Shown here piece by piece: positions 23,488 through 33,946 of a DNA stretch of 64,000 nt. Under the pieces are notes generated by a model, which saw nothing but the letters and a program-made list of their open reading frames with translations, did not search any database and was not told the DNA's origin. Within the stretch, counting starts at the first letter, position 1. Each line of letters begins with the position of its first letter. The position numbers and the translations under genes were made by a program. The stretch comes from Eumeta japonica (Eukaryota; Arthropoda; Insecta; Lepidoptera; Psychidae), in NCBI GenBank assembly GCA_005406025.1, contig BGZK01001232.1, positions 122,831 through 186,830 on the forward strand. The letters are read 5' to 3'.

Positions 23488-23624
23488 ATTATTCCCTTAC
23501 TATAGGGGTTAGAGGTGTAAGATTAAGTGTATGGCTATTTTAAATGAAAAACAATAAAAATAAAGCAAGATCCTTTCATCAGACGCGAGTGTAGTTTTCA
23601 TAGGCTTAACCGGCTAGATCCTTT
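23488..23624 (-). repeat. Right terminal inverted repeat
   Basis: 137 bp, inverted relative to 22,641-22,777, ending GGCTAGATCCTTT at 23,624. Confidence 0.92.
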
Positions 23625-26134
23625 ACACATTAACTTTACTAAAACTATTTAACATATCCCAAATTATAAATTTTAATTTTTTATACCATAATTTATCATT
23701 AATAAAACGAAAACAGGCAAAAAGAATTTTTCCCATTTTTCGGGGATTTTTATTTCACCATTTTTAAAGACCGATTTCAGGGAAAAATAACCTTCTAATC
23801 ACCAATTTTTTAAATATTTCATAATTATGGTGCCCTTAAATTTTTAAAATTAACTTGCGACCATAAATTTAGGTCTAAGCAATTTTAACTTTAGTTGTTT
23901 TTAAATTTTGGTCAAATTTTGACCAAAATTTAACTACTTTGTGTCTAAGTTAGAATGATATTTATTTTATGATGAAAATACAACTCTTAACCATCACTTT
24001 ACAAAACAAAGAATGAAAAATATTTACGTAAAACAAAATAAAAAAATTAAAGTTTCGTAGTTGGAATGTTCTTAAAAAAAATCTATCTTAAAAACAATAA
24101 AAAATAGCGGAACATACATGGAGTATTTTCGAACAACACTAGGTTCGAGAAATCTAAATTTTTCGTTTTGACTTCACGTTTTGATTATATATTAATACGT
24201 TAAGCATAAGGTTCTTCCATCCCATTCTAAATCTTCTCGAAATTAAATAAAATTAATAACTACTGTGATTTTACAAAGTAAAAATTATAATATATATTTT
24301 ATTGCGCATTTTTGGCATAGGTAAGGCTAGTGTATATATATATATATATTGCGTGTTCGGGAAATGAATGAAAAAATTTCAAAAAACCTTTTAGGAAATA
24401 TTTTTAGATTTTTTGGTAAATTGATTAACAAATTTCTGAAATTTCATAATTTATATAACTGCATATCGTTACGGAAAATTTTTAAACTTTTGTGTAGCCA
24501 AGAATTAAAATATAAAAATATTGCAATGTGAATGCTGTTAGCTTGCCACTCAATTCGCCCAAAATGCATTGTTGACCTATACTTAAAAATAATTTTCTAT
24601 TATTTTTTAATTTAGCCATTTCAAAAAAATATTGCTTGAACTATTTAGGGGCCAAACAGCTTAAATTTGTCAAAACATTTTTTTATTTGGAGAGCTTTGA
24701 AATATAAGCAATTTTTGAAGCTGCTTTGCAAGGTTAACTTTTGCCTATTTTTTTAGAGTATGGATAGAGTTAATATAAACTGTATCAATTAAAATATTTA
24801 TGTACCAATGTACAACAGATTTCTTTTAATTACCAATGTTCATATCAACAATTAAGGAAACGGTTATTGATATATTTTTAAGTAACTCAAAGAATAATAA
24901 AAAGGTTATAAGAGTATTAACTTCTCGGATAGATATTTGAATATTTCTTTAAAATTTTTCATAAAATATTTTATTACACCAATCAGCATATCGTCTAAGG
25001 CGCGTACAAAGTACATGTAGTCATTGTATATCTCAAACAGTTATTTCACAGTCCTTGTATACATATTACACTGGTATTTTTTTGCACTGAAATAAAAAAG
25101 ACCTAAGGTTATACTCATTTATACAATAATTTTTTGTTAATATATTAATTTTGTAGATTAACTTTTGCTTGTTCCCGGACATTTTTCTACACGTAACGTA
25201 TATCAGCTCCCAAAAAAATATTGTATATCGAACTCCCATATATGAAAAAAATGAAGCTCTTATATGATATCTTTAAGAGACAGTTAAGAAAAGCAAGCTT
25301 TGTAAATCATAGTTCATGATCAAAAATTCATTATAACACTGAAAATTTAATTCAAAAGCATCTTTATTTCAATGATTGTAATATAGCATTTGAAAAACGT
25401 CATAAAATTTTAAACATCTCTACTATTTCACCATTTTTCCTCGAGAGGAACAAATTAAAAACTTAAATATAACTCCATTCTACCAACAAAGTTGTAAAAG
25501 GTCAAGACAGTTGTTTCCATGTAAAACAAAACTCTGTCCACACGACTTACACAAAATGGAACAAAAAATGATACGAACACGTCACGGCTAAGCTACACTT
25601 GTTTATTTTTGCATATATATATTGTAGCATCGGATGTCAATACTTACAACACTCGAACGTAACGGGTTCGTTTATTTGTCACTCGTTGTGTAAAAAGCGT
25701 GGTACATATTTAAAGAGTAAATAAAATTTCTCTAGATTTGTTTATTTAAATGTAGTATTACAACAATACCGACAATTTATATTAAAACTAAAAATTGGGA
25801 CATTACGATGTATTCTACTCACGGGAAAATAAGTTATATACCTATGATTTGTCATATTTTCAAATAAATAACTAACTCGCTCGCAGTTTAGCCAAGTGTG
25901 CGATGTGACAGATATTAAAAAAGGAAAGATTAATATTTTTCAAGTTATTATTAATTATTGTACATAAGTGAGTCTCACAAAATCATCTTAATTTTTTACT
26001 AGGAAAACGATTCAGTTACATAAAGGAAAGATTCAAAACAGACGCTATCGATTTATTATTATTGCTTGGTTTCAATATAATTCAGAAAATCGATACGAAT
26101 GGAATTGATCAAAGGGATCTATAAAATGAATATT
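23625..26134. other. Unassigned, extremely AT-rich region
   Basis: About 2.5 kb dominated by A/T runs, with a small TA microsatellite at about 24,332-24,349. Frames are short and rich in Lys, Phe and Ile. No gene or dispersed repeat recognised. Confidence 0.45.
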
Positions 26135-26998
26135 AAAAACGGTTCACCCCGCAGCCACCCCTAAAAGTTTCCGCTATGCTATTTACTTATTTGTCTTTCA
26201 ATTCCACTTTCGAGCTCAACGCATTCAAAAATAAAGTGGTAATAAACTATTAAGTTCATCGCGCTCAAAAGATCGATTTTAGTGCTTTTTCAATAGAAAA
26301 AGATGAGCGAGTAACAAACATCAACTCATCAAGAATTCCATACGTATTGTGAAAAAAACCCTTTTTGTCGAATGTTTCATTAATATTTCTCGTACTCACT
26401 AACCATATTTAATAAATTTTGTAACGATCGAAGTTGTTCTTTAAGTACAATAGCTGTTTTGTTTTCTATGTTTATCGGTAGAGTGGAATAAGAAATATTT
26501 TCAAAAACTCTTCTTGAAAACTTTTGCTGCAACAACATATCTTCAACAAATCAACATATTTTAATGCAATGAACAATCATCAACGTTGTTTTTCAAAAAA
26601 AAAACAAATGAAAAGATTTGGGAATTCATCGATAAAATAGTTTACAAAACATTACCAAAGAACACTTCTTGAAAGTTTTTCTCCAAACAAAATCTCTTGA
26701 ACAGATCTACCGATTCTTAAGCAGCTTACAGAAGTCAATATAGCTGTTAAGGAAAAAGAACTGATTAGATTTTGGTATTGATCGGTAGGGTAGTCTAAAA
26801 GTTATTTTAAAAAATAACATTTTTCTGTAAACTTTATTTTTGGGATTCCTCAGAATCTACCCCACGGCATCAGTTCAACGTCTCAGAAAGTCTTAATTAA
26901 ATACACTCCTTTCAATTGTTGTAACTTGCCTTTAGATCGGTTAAACTGTTCAAAACTTATGAGAGGTTTACATAAACGGACATGTACAGTGAGTCTGG
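26135..26998 (-). repeat. TTAAC-family repeat, inverted copy, part 1
   Basis: Tail first (GTTTCCGCTATGCTATTTAC near 26,168), then internal degenerate repeats (CAAATCAACATATTTTAATG; GATTTTGGTATTGATCGGTA) up to about 26,990. Interrupted by a tRNA-like head and LINE, and resumed at about 28,137. Confidence 0.65.
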
Positions 26999-27066
26999 CA
27001 CGCTGGTCTAGCAATAATTGCTTAGTATTATACCTAAGACGATATTTTTAGGTTCGAAGCAACAAA
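26999..27066 (+). repeat. tRNA-like (SINE-type) head joined to a LINE
   Basis: GCACGCTGGTCTAGCAATAA and, 40 bp on, TTAGGTTCGAAGC resemble the A box and B box of a tRNA-derived pol III promoter. It does not fold as a functional tRNA by eye: the acceptor ends do not pair. LINE coding sequence follows almost directly. It may be the head of a SINE, or the 5' part of a chimeric retrotranscript. Confidence 0.4.
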
Positions 27067-28136
27067 TAAGTAAGATAAAATCCGGATCCCAATGATTATG
27101 TTAAATGACGAACCAGTTTGTTGTGTATCGGAAGCACGCAATTTGAGGTGGCTCATGGATTCTGATTTAAGATTCGAGAAACATATGCATGAACTGGTGT
27201 CAAATCGTTCTATCGCCTAAAAGTGATGTACAGAATTTGATAGGTTTTATATCTCAATACGTTAATGAACTCGTTGATGCTCTTATTCCACAGAAATATA
27301 CCTACACAGACACAATATGTATGGATCTAGGCTATTATCTAAAACAAAAAACTTAATAGAGCGTCTCCAAAACCCGTGTGCTCGATTTTGTTTTGAAATC
27401 CCACCCAGGTCACACGCATCACATTTTTTTAATCGGTCTCGTATCTTAAATATCTATTTTGCCATTCGTCTCTTTGGCACTATTTACTCTCGTAAACCTT
27501 TCTACCTACACGGGGAACTTAAATTTTCTCTGTAAATGCGTCTCGCTCAACTGACGATTCCTCAACATAAAATTTCTACATTCAAAGGAAGTTTCAAATA
27601 CACCGCTGCAAAAATTTGGAACAATATTCGTGCTCCTCTGCGTAATTTATTGCATATAAGCTATTTTGGGATAAAAATGAAAGAACATTTTTTCTACTCT
27701 CCGTTACGTGGCGAAAATAATGTTTAACATATATTTATTATTTGTAAATGTTTTGATAATGACGCTGTCATTTGCAATTATTTACTTAACACTACCGTTT
27801 GTCTTTGTTAATTATTAATATTATATTTTTCCACTGTTTAAGTTTAGATTACTCTTTGTATTCTTTATTCTTTTAATATCGTTATACTATTTTTATTATC
27901 TTTACATTATGTATAATTTCTTATTTATATTAAGCACAGCTTTCAAATCTAAACTGGCTCCAAAGCAAATCCTAACCGGCTCCTGCTGGAAATTAGCCCC
28001 TCAGCCCCGGCGTGTGCTGAGGGGCTAATGTCTGAGTTGGAATCGATTCGCCATTGACTCAATGAACTATATGATTTTGATTTTTTACTTCCATCTTATG
28101 CCGAATAAAACGTTCTTTCTTTCTTTCACGCAAATT
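27067..28136 (+). pseudogene. Jockey-like LINE, 3' portion with CTTT tail
   Basis: 5'-truncated LINE containing the region after the reverse transcriptase. Reads LNDEPVCCVSEARNLRWLMD then SDLRFEKHM, followed (27,317-27,535) by ERLQNPCARFCFEIPPRSHA, matching the RIQRVQNSCVRFIF-type motif of such elements. A further frame (27,536-27,727) has AAKIWNNIRAPLRN, the usual 'WN.LP..LR' segment. A non-coding tail holds a stem-loop at 27,992-28,029 and ends GAATAAAACGTTCTTTCTTT CTTTC. No catalytic residues remain. It interrupts a TTAAC repeat. Confidence 0.75.
27992..28029. repeat. 14-bp perfect stem-loop in LINE 3' tail
   Basis: Arms ATTAGCCCCTCAGC (27,992-28,005) and GCTGAGGGGCTAAT (28,016-28,029), loop CCCGGCGTGT. 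GC-rich against AT-rich surroundings, about 100 bp before the CTTT tail. Inference: a 3' RNA structure that could be read by the element's reverse transcriptase, or a terminator-like remnant. Confidence 0.9.
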
Positions 28137-28161
28137 AAAGCACAAACGCATACACACACTG

Positions 28162-28193
<32 letters not shown>

Positions 28194-28397
28194 CATAACG
28201 CGCTCGCGTGCGCTCGCGTTCACTAATAGAGAGAGATAGAGATACAGACATTACTCAGTGAATTGTCGAAATAGATTTTTAGGGCTCTAAAACGTCAATA
28301 TCTGTTGGAAAATCGATTTTCGAAAATCGGACTGAAAACTAACATTCTAATTTTATGAATTTATTTCAATTTTCATATCAAAAAGTTGAAATTGGAG
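28137..28397 (-). repeat. TTAAC-family repeat, inverted copy, part 2
   Basis: Continues the copy broken at about 26,998. An AC microsatellite (about 28,150-28,190) occupies the GT-tract position. Then the AAATAGATTTTTAGGGCTCT block and the TCAATTTTCATATCAAAAAG head end follow. Confidence 0.65.
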
Positions 28398-28530
28398 TAT
28401 CTTCAAGGACCTGTATTAGGTCTCTTTTAAATTTTCTTCTATTTAAATGACTCTCTGTGTTTGGTAGAAAACCAGTCAATATAGTGTTATTTATCACACT
28501 TCTCTTGTATTTAATATACGCAAATGTATA
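28398..28530 (+). pseudogene. Short LINE reverse-transcriptase fragment
   Basis: Across a frameshift this gives GV.LQGPVLGLF and then a NDSLCL-like piece, resembling the GVPQGSVLGPLLF...YINDL motif of LINE reverse transcriptases. It directly abuts the head of the TTAAC copy, suggesting that repeat was itself inserted in a LINE. Short and degraded. Confidence 0.4.
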
Positions 28531-30339
28531 ATAGAATTGCAGAAAAAGAAAGAAAATTTAAAATAATTTATTTTGATAAATTGTTGTTCATTTCTAGCAT
28601 CATCTTTTTATAATTAAAGTATCTATCAGGTGAATCTTATGTTCACCGAATAGATCTTATAAATTGTTAGATTTCACTCTCTGAGTGAACCTATAGAAAC
28701 ACTCAGAAATACGAATTCACTGTGCACGCACAAATCTAATAGCAGTTTGATAGTCAAACGATAAACGACCTGTAAGGCATATAGCCCAAGAACATATCTG
28801 TTCTGCTAACCGGCTGTTTATAAGTAACCCGAGAGCTAAAGTTTATATCTCTTACTTTTAGCTCAATAAGTACGATATAGAGCGCCATCACGTCAAAACT
28901 CTTGAACAATACACGAAAGAGAACTATAGATATGGATCCAGTTTTGGACAGTTCGTAACAGAATTGACGGTTATCGAACATCGAGTTACTTTCTCCGCCA
29001 TTTGCAATGGAAAACTTCAATCACACGAAAATATCAACTAGAAAACACTCATGAGATACTTAGGTGCTTATCCTCTTGTCTATTCGGTGTTTGTCCGTCA
29101 CAGTTGTTTTATTTTGAAGAAAGGAAAGTAGAAACTTTAGGTCGTAAGCACGCATGCGTTCATGCGATGTGGGATCAGTTTACCGAAAATGGCTTCAACG
29201 ATTACGATGAAATTTTGTATTTAATAATGCTATACCTTATAATTTTATCCAACAGCAAAAAATTAAAACTATGAATTAAATACGTTTTTTTTGTATTCTT
29301 TATTTAAATACAATTTCCAATATCCGAGTATCATAATTTGTAAATTAAAATCATTAATATTAATCTGTTTTTTAAATTTATAGATACTCCTAGCAACAAT
29401 TGATGATTTGTTTATTAAGCAAAACCCATGATGCGTTGCGCAAGCCCAGTAAATTTGAAATAAACATTAATGTGTAAAATATTCAGGTTTGAAGTGCAAA
29501 ATTTAACCTTTTCATGTAAAAAAAAACAAAAATAATTTTGATTCTAGAGAATTGACAGATATCGAACGCTTAACAAAGTGCGCTAATCTTCTGTGAAAAT
29601 TTTCTCCGTTCGATAAACATAACCCATGACAGTCATGAACTTGTCGGTGATGCAAACTAATTCGAAAATCGCCTAACGTGCCTATAAGCAGTGTGCACTT
29701 TAAGAACAAAATAAACAAGGATGGTAAAATATCATACTAAAAAAAAAAGGAATAAAAGAAATATTTCAACGAACTTCCTTCTATTCTTAAAAAATAAAGC
29801 AAAGATAAAGATTCATGGGTTTGTCAATAATGCGGTTTCTATAGTTTAGGTATTAAATATTTTAAAATAATTTTTAATTATAATTTTTAAAAGTTAAAAA
29901 AACCCAAAGTTTAAAGTTTTCTCGTATATGTGTACATGGACGCAACCGATAACAAAGTACTGCCATGCGAAGGTATGTTTTTCAAAATTATGAGTAGCAA
30001 GCTCCTCCTAAATTCTACAACAAACAATATTAAAGTACGTCTGCTACACGCCTTCAGGTTTGTAATTCGAGAAATCCCAAAAAGGGGATGTTTAAATTGA
30101 AATTAAACTCGTCGCTGCGAAAAATGCTACGAGATGTGGCAATAGAAGAAATACATGAGTGTCGTTAACGACTGAATCAATTTTTCGCAAACAAAGTTTT
30201 GAAACTACCGCCATAGTAGCCACACCCGAATACAAAAAATTCGTATCGAAATCCGTTCATCTAGAAGATTTTTACTGCAGTATAAAACGTGTAAGTATGA
30301 GGTCGGATGTAAAAATGAAAAGGCTTCCACGTTTTCAGT
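28531..30339. other. Unassigned region
   Basis: AT-rich; opposing frames of 88 codons (28754-29020, minus) and 90 codons (29002-29274, plus) lack recognisable domains. No repeat or RNA gene identified. Confidence 0.4.
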
Positions 30340-30490
30340 CTGAGAGGGCGCCGCGCGCCCAGCACGGCCATTCAGGGCGCCCGCGCCCGGCGGGTCGAGC
30401 AGCCGCGACATGTTTTCCGGCGGCGCCTCACAAAAGCTTTTACGACCCCGCTGCAGCCCTCTAGTGGAGATTTCTGCGACGCGAGCCTAT
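30340..30490. other. GC-rich island
   Basis: Dense CpG block (GGGCGCCGCGCGCCC; CCCGCGCCCGGCGGG) followed by GGCGCCTCA, CTTTTACGACCCCGCTG, CCCTCTAGTGGAG and CTGCGACGCGAG. The last part resembles the 20.95-21.01 kb island. Frames open on both strands (101 plus, 68 and 94 minus) are compositional. Confidence 0.45.
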
Positions 30491-30589
30491 ACACGGATGT
30501 TCTTGTCGCATCATGAATTTCCTTTAAAAACATTTGTAAAATAAAGAGAATGACGGAAGCCACGTTGCTTTGTTTTTCATATCGACATA

Positions 30590-31090
30590 ATATGAACTCA
30601 CGCCTATTTCCTAGAAGGCAGAGACTATAAATTTTCAAACGATACGATCTATGCATATCTTTCTTGCTTCATCGACATCCATCAATCTTCTCATGCACGT
30701 TCGTCGGTTTTGGATGCTTAAAATTTGTCTCTTTTTTAATTTGCCATCAATTCCCTCTGCATAGGGTTTCTAAATTGATCCTTGCCGACTTTTCCATAAC
30801 ATACATTGACTCTATAATTTTTTTCAGTCTATTTTCATTTATCCTTCCCAGATGGCCAAACCACAGCAACGTATCTTTTTCTTCCCTTGTCACCTTTTTC
30901 AAACCGCTCCGCTGTATCACATCACTCACCTACATCTATCCTTCAAAGATATTTCACAAATATTTCCCATAGATTGCATCCCGACCACATCAATTCTACT
31001 TTCATTTTTCTTTTGCCAACCCATCTTTCACTACAAGCAAGGCCCCATTCATTTTATTTCCCACATTCTCCTTTCTATATTGAATACGGA
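30590..31090 (-). pseudogene. WFGH-type LINE C-terminal relic
   Basis: Minus-strand frames give a segment matching ISTLMY-type LINE sequence near 31,020-31,085, then MSDVIQRSGLKKVTREEK and DTLLWFGHLGRINENRLKKI (30,747-30,929), VMEKSARI, and further down MDVDEARKICI-like sequence (about 30,660). WFGHLGRINE corresponds to the conserved WFGHLERMNE. It is contiguous here, so it gives the template for judging the insertion at 17.7-19.0 kb. Stops and shifts throughout; RT core absent. Confidence 0.75.
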
Positions 31091-31277
31091 TAAGACTTGT
31101 CACAGCGATAGCTATAATATGTATTAATATAAATGATGCTTAGTAATATTATAATATATTTTCTTTAGAAATCTCCGAGACTTTTGCTATCATAAAACTA
31201 AATTTATTTTATAATAACAGATATTATAGGTAGGTTAGGTAAAGTGACATGCTTAATAGTAAACATAGTTCTGTAAT

Positions 31278-32023
31278 TTTATGATACACTAGCGATCCAC
31301 CCCGGCATCACATGGGTAGTACTAAATATGTATAGTATATATATATAATTATACAGACCTCTGATGAATGGATAGGACCATTCACGTGACGAAATTTTAC
31401 CAGATATTTATAGGTACAGTGCCTTGCTACGCCAAAAAGAAATGTATTAACTTTTAAGGAAAATATGACAAAAATTTGCATTTATAGTAGAACTATGTTA
31501 TGGTCATTTGGGCTGCAGCACGTAAATGGGCCAGCTCGACCGATTCAACACCACATGCTCACAGAATACAGACGTAAAATAATAATTTCTGTTGTTGTAT
31601 TTCATCTAGCGAGTGAGAATTCCTGTGGTTTGATTGCTCCATCACATATGGTTGCTCCACAACATACTTCCTATAATTACTAATATTGCGATCCGACCAC
31701 TCCTTCTTCCATCAGACATCCTATTGCGAATCTATATTTCTACCCAAGAGGTCGGCAAAGCACTGGCGACTCATTCGAAGTAGCGAAGGTCCATGGGCTG
31801 TAGTAACCATTTATAATTTGATGGTTTGCGTGCTCACTTAATAATGATATAATAAAAAAAACACAAAAAAAGTGTTGATCCAATCACTATTACACTTCTC
31901 AGGATCACTCGCTGCGATAATCTGAAGATTTTTCGAAAATTTCATTTAAATTGGGCTAACAGTTTTGGAGTCCATAGGGAACATACATACGCACCTCCCC
32001 TTGTATATATATATATATATATA
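31278..32023 (+). mobile_element. Short RTE-like non-autonomous element with nested insertion
   Basis: Starts ACTAGCGATCCACCCCGGCA (compare the common lepidopteran CGACCCGCCCCGGCTTCGCA) and ends with AAATTTCATTTAAATTGG-type text, AGTTTTGGAGTCCATAGGG, ACATACATAC and a TA microsatellite (32,003-32,023). That 5' and 3' pairing is typical of short RTE-derived elements. About 31,515-31,840 is a second repeat inserted inside. Confidence 0.5.
31515..31840 (+). mobile_element. Lepidopteran retroelement fragment with GGTCCATGGGC tail
   Basis: Begins GGGCCAGCTCGACCGATTCA and ends AAGGTCCATGGGCTGTAGTA followed by TTGATGGTTTGCGTGCTCAC. Both ends align with the repeat at 49.2-49.5 kb. The tail is a decayed form of GTGTCCATGGGCGGCGGT...CTCGTTTGC, a 3' end I associate with lepidopteran LINEs and SINEs. 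The 72-codon frame 31465-31683 is incidental. Confidence 0.5.
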
Positions 32024-33227
32024 AGGACGTAGGATGCAATGAAAATTTCTAGGATGAATGAGAAAAGATTACTTAAGTTATTTAACTTAAATTATTTATC
32101 TCCTTGAGTGCGACGAATGAATATTAAAGAGTATGTTTGTCGTAAAATACTAAATTTATCGATGTTAAGCGCTGTTAAACGTGTTACATTGGGAGTTAGC
32201 AGCCACCTGCGGTTTTGTGCGCGTGAATCGGGAATGAATTTTTACTTTAAATATGAATTCCAGTCACAAATTCGATTCTATCCGACGCGGTCGCAATTCC
32301 CTTCCCCAGCGAGATCTCGTCTTTATTGTATTTTTCTTTCGTATTTCCAATAACAAATCTTGGTATGATCTCAACCTAGGTTATCAAAAATAACATTTTA
32401 CTGAAAAATTTTAGAACACGTTTAAACAATGATAATAACTTGGACAGAAATAAGAACCGAAACCTAAATTAAAGATCAGACTTAGGGCCCGGTTTGAGAC
32501 AAAAAACAGAATCGTAATTGAATATAAAATTTGATATTTGAGATCGGAATCTAATCTACGATAGGAAATAAAGCTTTATCCTACCTCCGTTTGAGCTGAA
32601 TTGAGAAAGTCAACGATTAGAGTAGTGTTGTTTAATTTTAACATGGTAGTCAACTAAGGTTTAATGCACGTATATTTTCGACGTATGTTTATTGCATGAA
32701 CTCTAAAATTTCATTTTCAACGCTATAATGTTTTTTTTTAATAATAAAGAAAATTCATCTACATGTGCACCAAATCTCCGAGAATTAAAAAATACTACAT
32801 GGTTTCCGTTGGGCTAAAACTACTGTCTTTAAAAAGTACTGAAATTTCATTAATATTATTTCAATTAATAATTTAAACATTAATATTATTTCAATTAAAT
32901 TATTTAAATTATTTTCCCATCAAAACAAATAGTGCTACAGTTAGTGAAAAATATGCTGAACTATTTTAAGTTTTGTCTTTACGTAGTACATATGTTGTAC
33001 AAAGCTGAAACATATGTAATTAAAAACATCAGAATAAACATGTATTAAAATATGAAAGAAACGAGACTTTGAATAAACGCAAACAATGATGATTTTTTTA
33101 TATTAGCAAAGTTTAAAATACAGATGTAAAAAAGAACCGGTCTTACTCCTTTTCATCGCAAAATTTAAAATAAATATTTAGTCTAATCAATATTATTAAA
33201 CATCTAGTATGTTCTTTCGTGCTTTAA
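32024..33227. other. Unassigned AT-rich region with a small tandem repeat
   Basis: No gene recognised. ATTAATATTATTTCAATTAA occurs twice about 31 bp apart (32,850-32,909). The 81-codon frame 32108-32353 lacks a domain. Confidence 0.4.
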
Positions 33228-33830
33228 ATGGACAGAGAAGTAATAAATTTTAAAGAAGCAATAATTCACGGCAAAATCATCCGCAAGGCATCGAACGCGA
33301 CGCCAGTCGCGTGGCCGGCGGGCACGCGCTCCTGGCGTCCGCGCCGTCGCCGTTTGTGGAATGGACGACGAAATCGCTGCGGGACAAGACAAACGTTTTC
33401 AGGCAATTCATTATACGAACAAACAACAAAACTTTGCGAGGAGTACGAGGTGGTGCGTTTATTTGCTGGCGTCTCTCCCATCGAGGCGGAAAGATAAACA
33501 CTCTACAATAATGCTTTTCTCGAAAGTAATTAACGGAACAAATATTTATCGATTGCTTCGAAATAAAAAGAAAGAAGGAATGTAGAAAAAGTTGTTTGAT
33601 TCGACATCCGCCTACGTCGGGGGTTGTGAGCTGTCGCTGCACGTGATATACGAATCGGCGGCCCGACGACGGTCTTGGGCGTGTTTACGCTAGAAATTGC
33701 ACGCTCTTCGCGATGTGTTGATTCTATCTAATGAACGCGTAGCTTGTTTTGAGACCGCCGCTCCGTATCGTGCATTATGACGGAGCTGACATTGTGGGGC
33801 ACTGTAATAAACTATAATGAGACGTATCCG
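33228..33830. other. GC-rich block, possibly regulatory or exonic
   Basis: Two GC-rich parts: 33,290-33,480 (GCGTGGCCGGCGGGCACGCG) and 33,595-33,830. Up to five frames of 62-121 codons are open on both strands across the first part, which points to composition rather than coding. None shows a known domain. It ends about 60 bp before the RTE target-site duplication. Confidence 0.35.
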
Positions 33831-33890
33831 ATTAAGAGCGGACAGTAAAGTTTTTGTCTGTTTATTTATTTATTTTTTATTTTAATTGTG

Positions 33891-33904
33891 TATTGTAATT
33901 TGTG
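33891..33904 (+). repeat. Target-site duplication, left copy
   Basis: TATTGTAATTTGTG, identical to 36,634-36,647. It brackets the RTE insertion. Confidence 0.9.
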
Positions 33905-33946
33905 ATACTCCAATGAATTCTGAAACTCCAATTCATTGGAGTATCA
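33903..33946. repeat. 17-bp perfect foldback at the RTE 5' junction
   Basis: TGATACTCCAATGAATT (33,903-33,919), 10-base loop CTGAAACTCC, then the exact reverse complement (33,930-33,946). The right arm lies in the element's coding frame (it encodes part of FIGVSE); the left arm is an inverted copy placed between the target-site duplication and the element. Confidence 0.93.

Larger units (their letters stand above)
22641..23624 (-). mobile_element. 984-bp DNA transposon with 137-bp terminal inverted repeats
   Basis: Terminal inverted repeats occupy 22,641-22,777 and 23,488-23,624. They start AAAGGATCTAGCCGGTTAAG and differ at 6 of 137 positions by my count. AAAGGATCT recurs about 47 bp inside each end. 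The 710-bp core carries a 120-codon minus-strand ORF with cysteine pairs. No target-site duplication is obvious (left flank GGAATAAA, right flank ACACATTAA). It is too short for a full transposase, so it is probably an internally deleted derivative of a larger cut-and-paste element. The superfamily is undetermined; superfamilies whose transposases start with a Cys-rich domain are candidates. Confidence 0.85.

Noticed and set aside
26999..27066. Functional tRNA gene
   Set aside because: A-box- and B-box-like words exist but the acceptor stem and anticodon arm do not form; LINE sequence follows at once.
30159..30656. ORFs of 101 (plus) and 94 (minus) codons over the 30.4-kb island
   Set aside because: Same compositional effect; the low-complexity Arg/Ala/Pro stretches are CpG-derived.
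30664..31127. Overlapping plus ORFs of 102, 91 and 68 codons
   Set aside because: Antisense shadows of the minus-strand WFGH-type LINE relic.
33204..33642. Several overlapping ORFs (up to 121 codons) on both strands
   Set aside because: Simultaneous openness in many frames reflects GC content; no domain in any frame.
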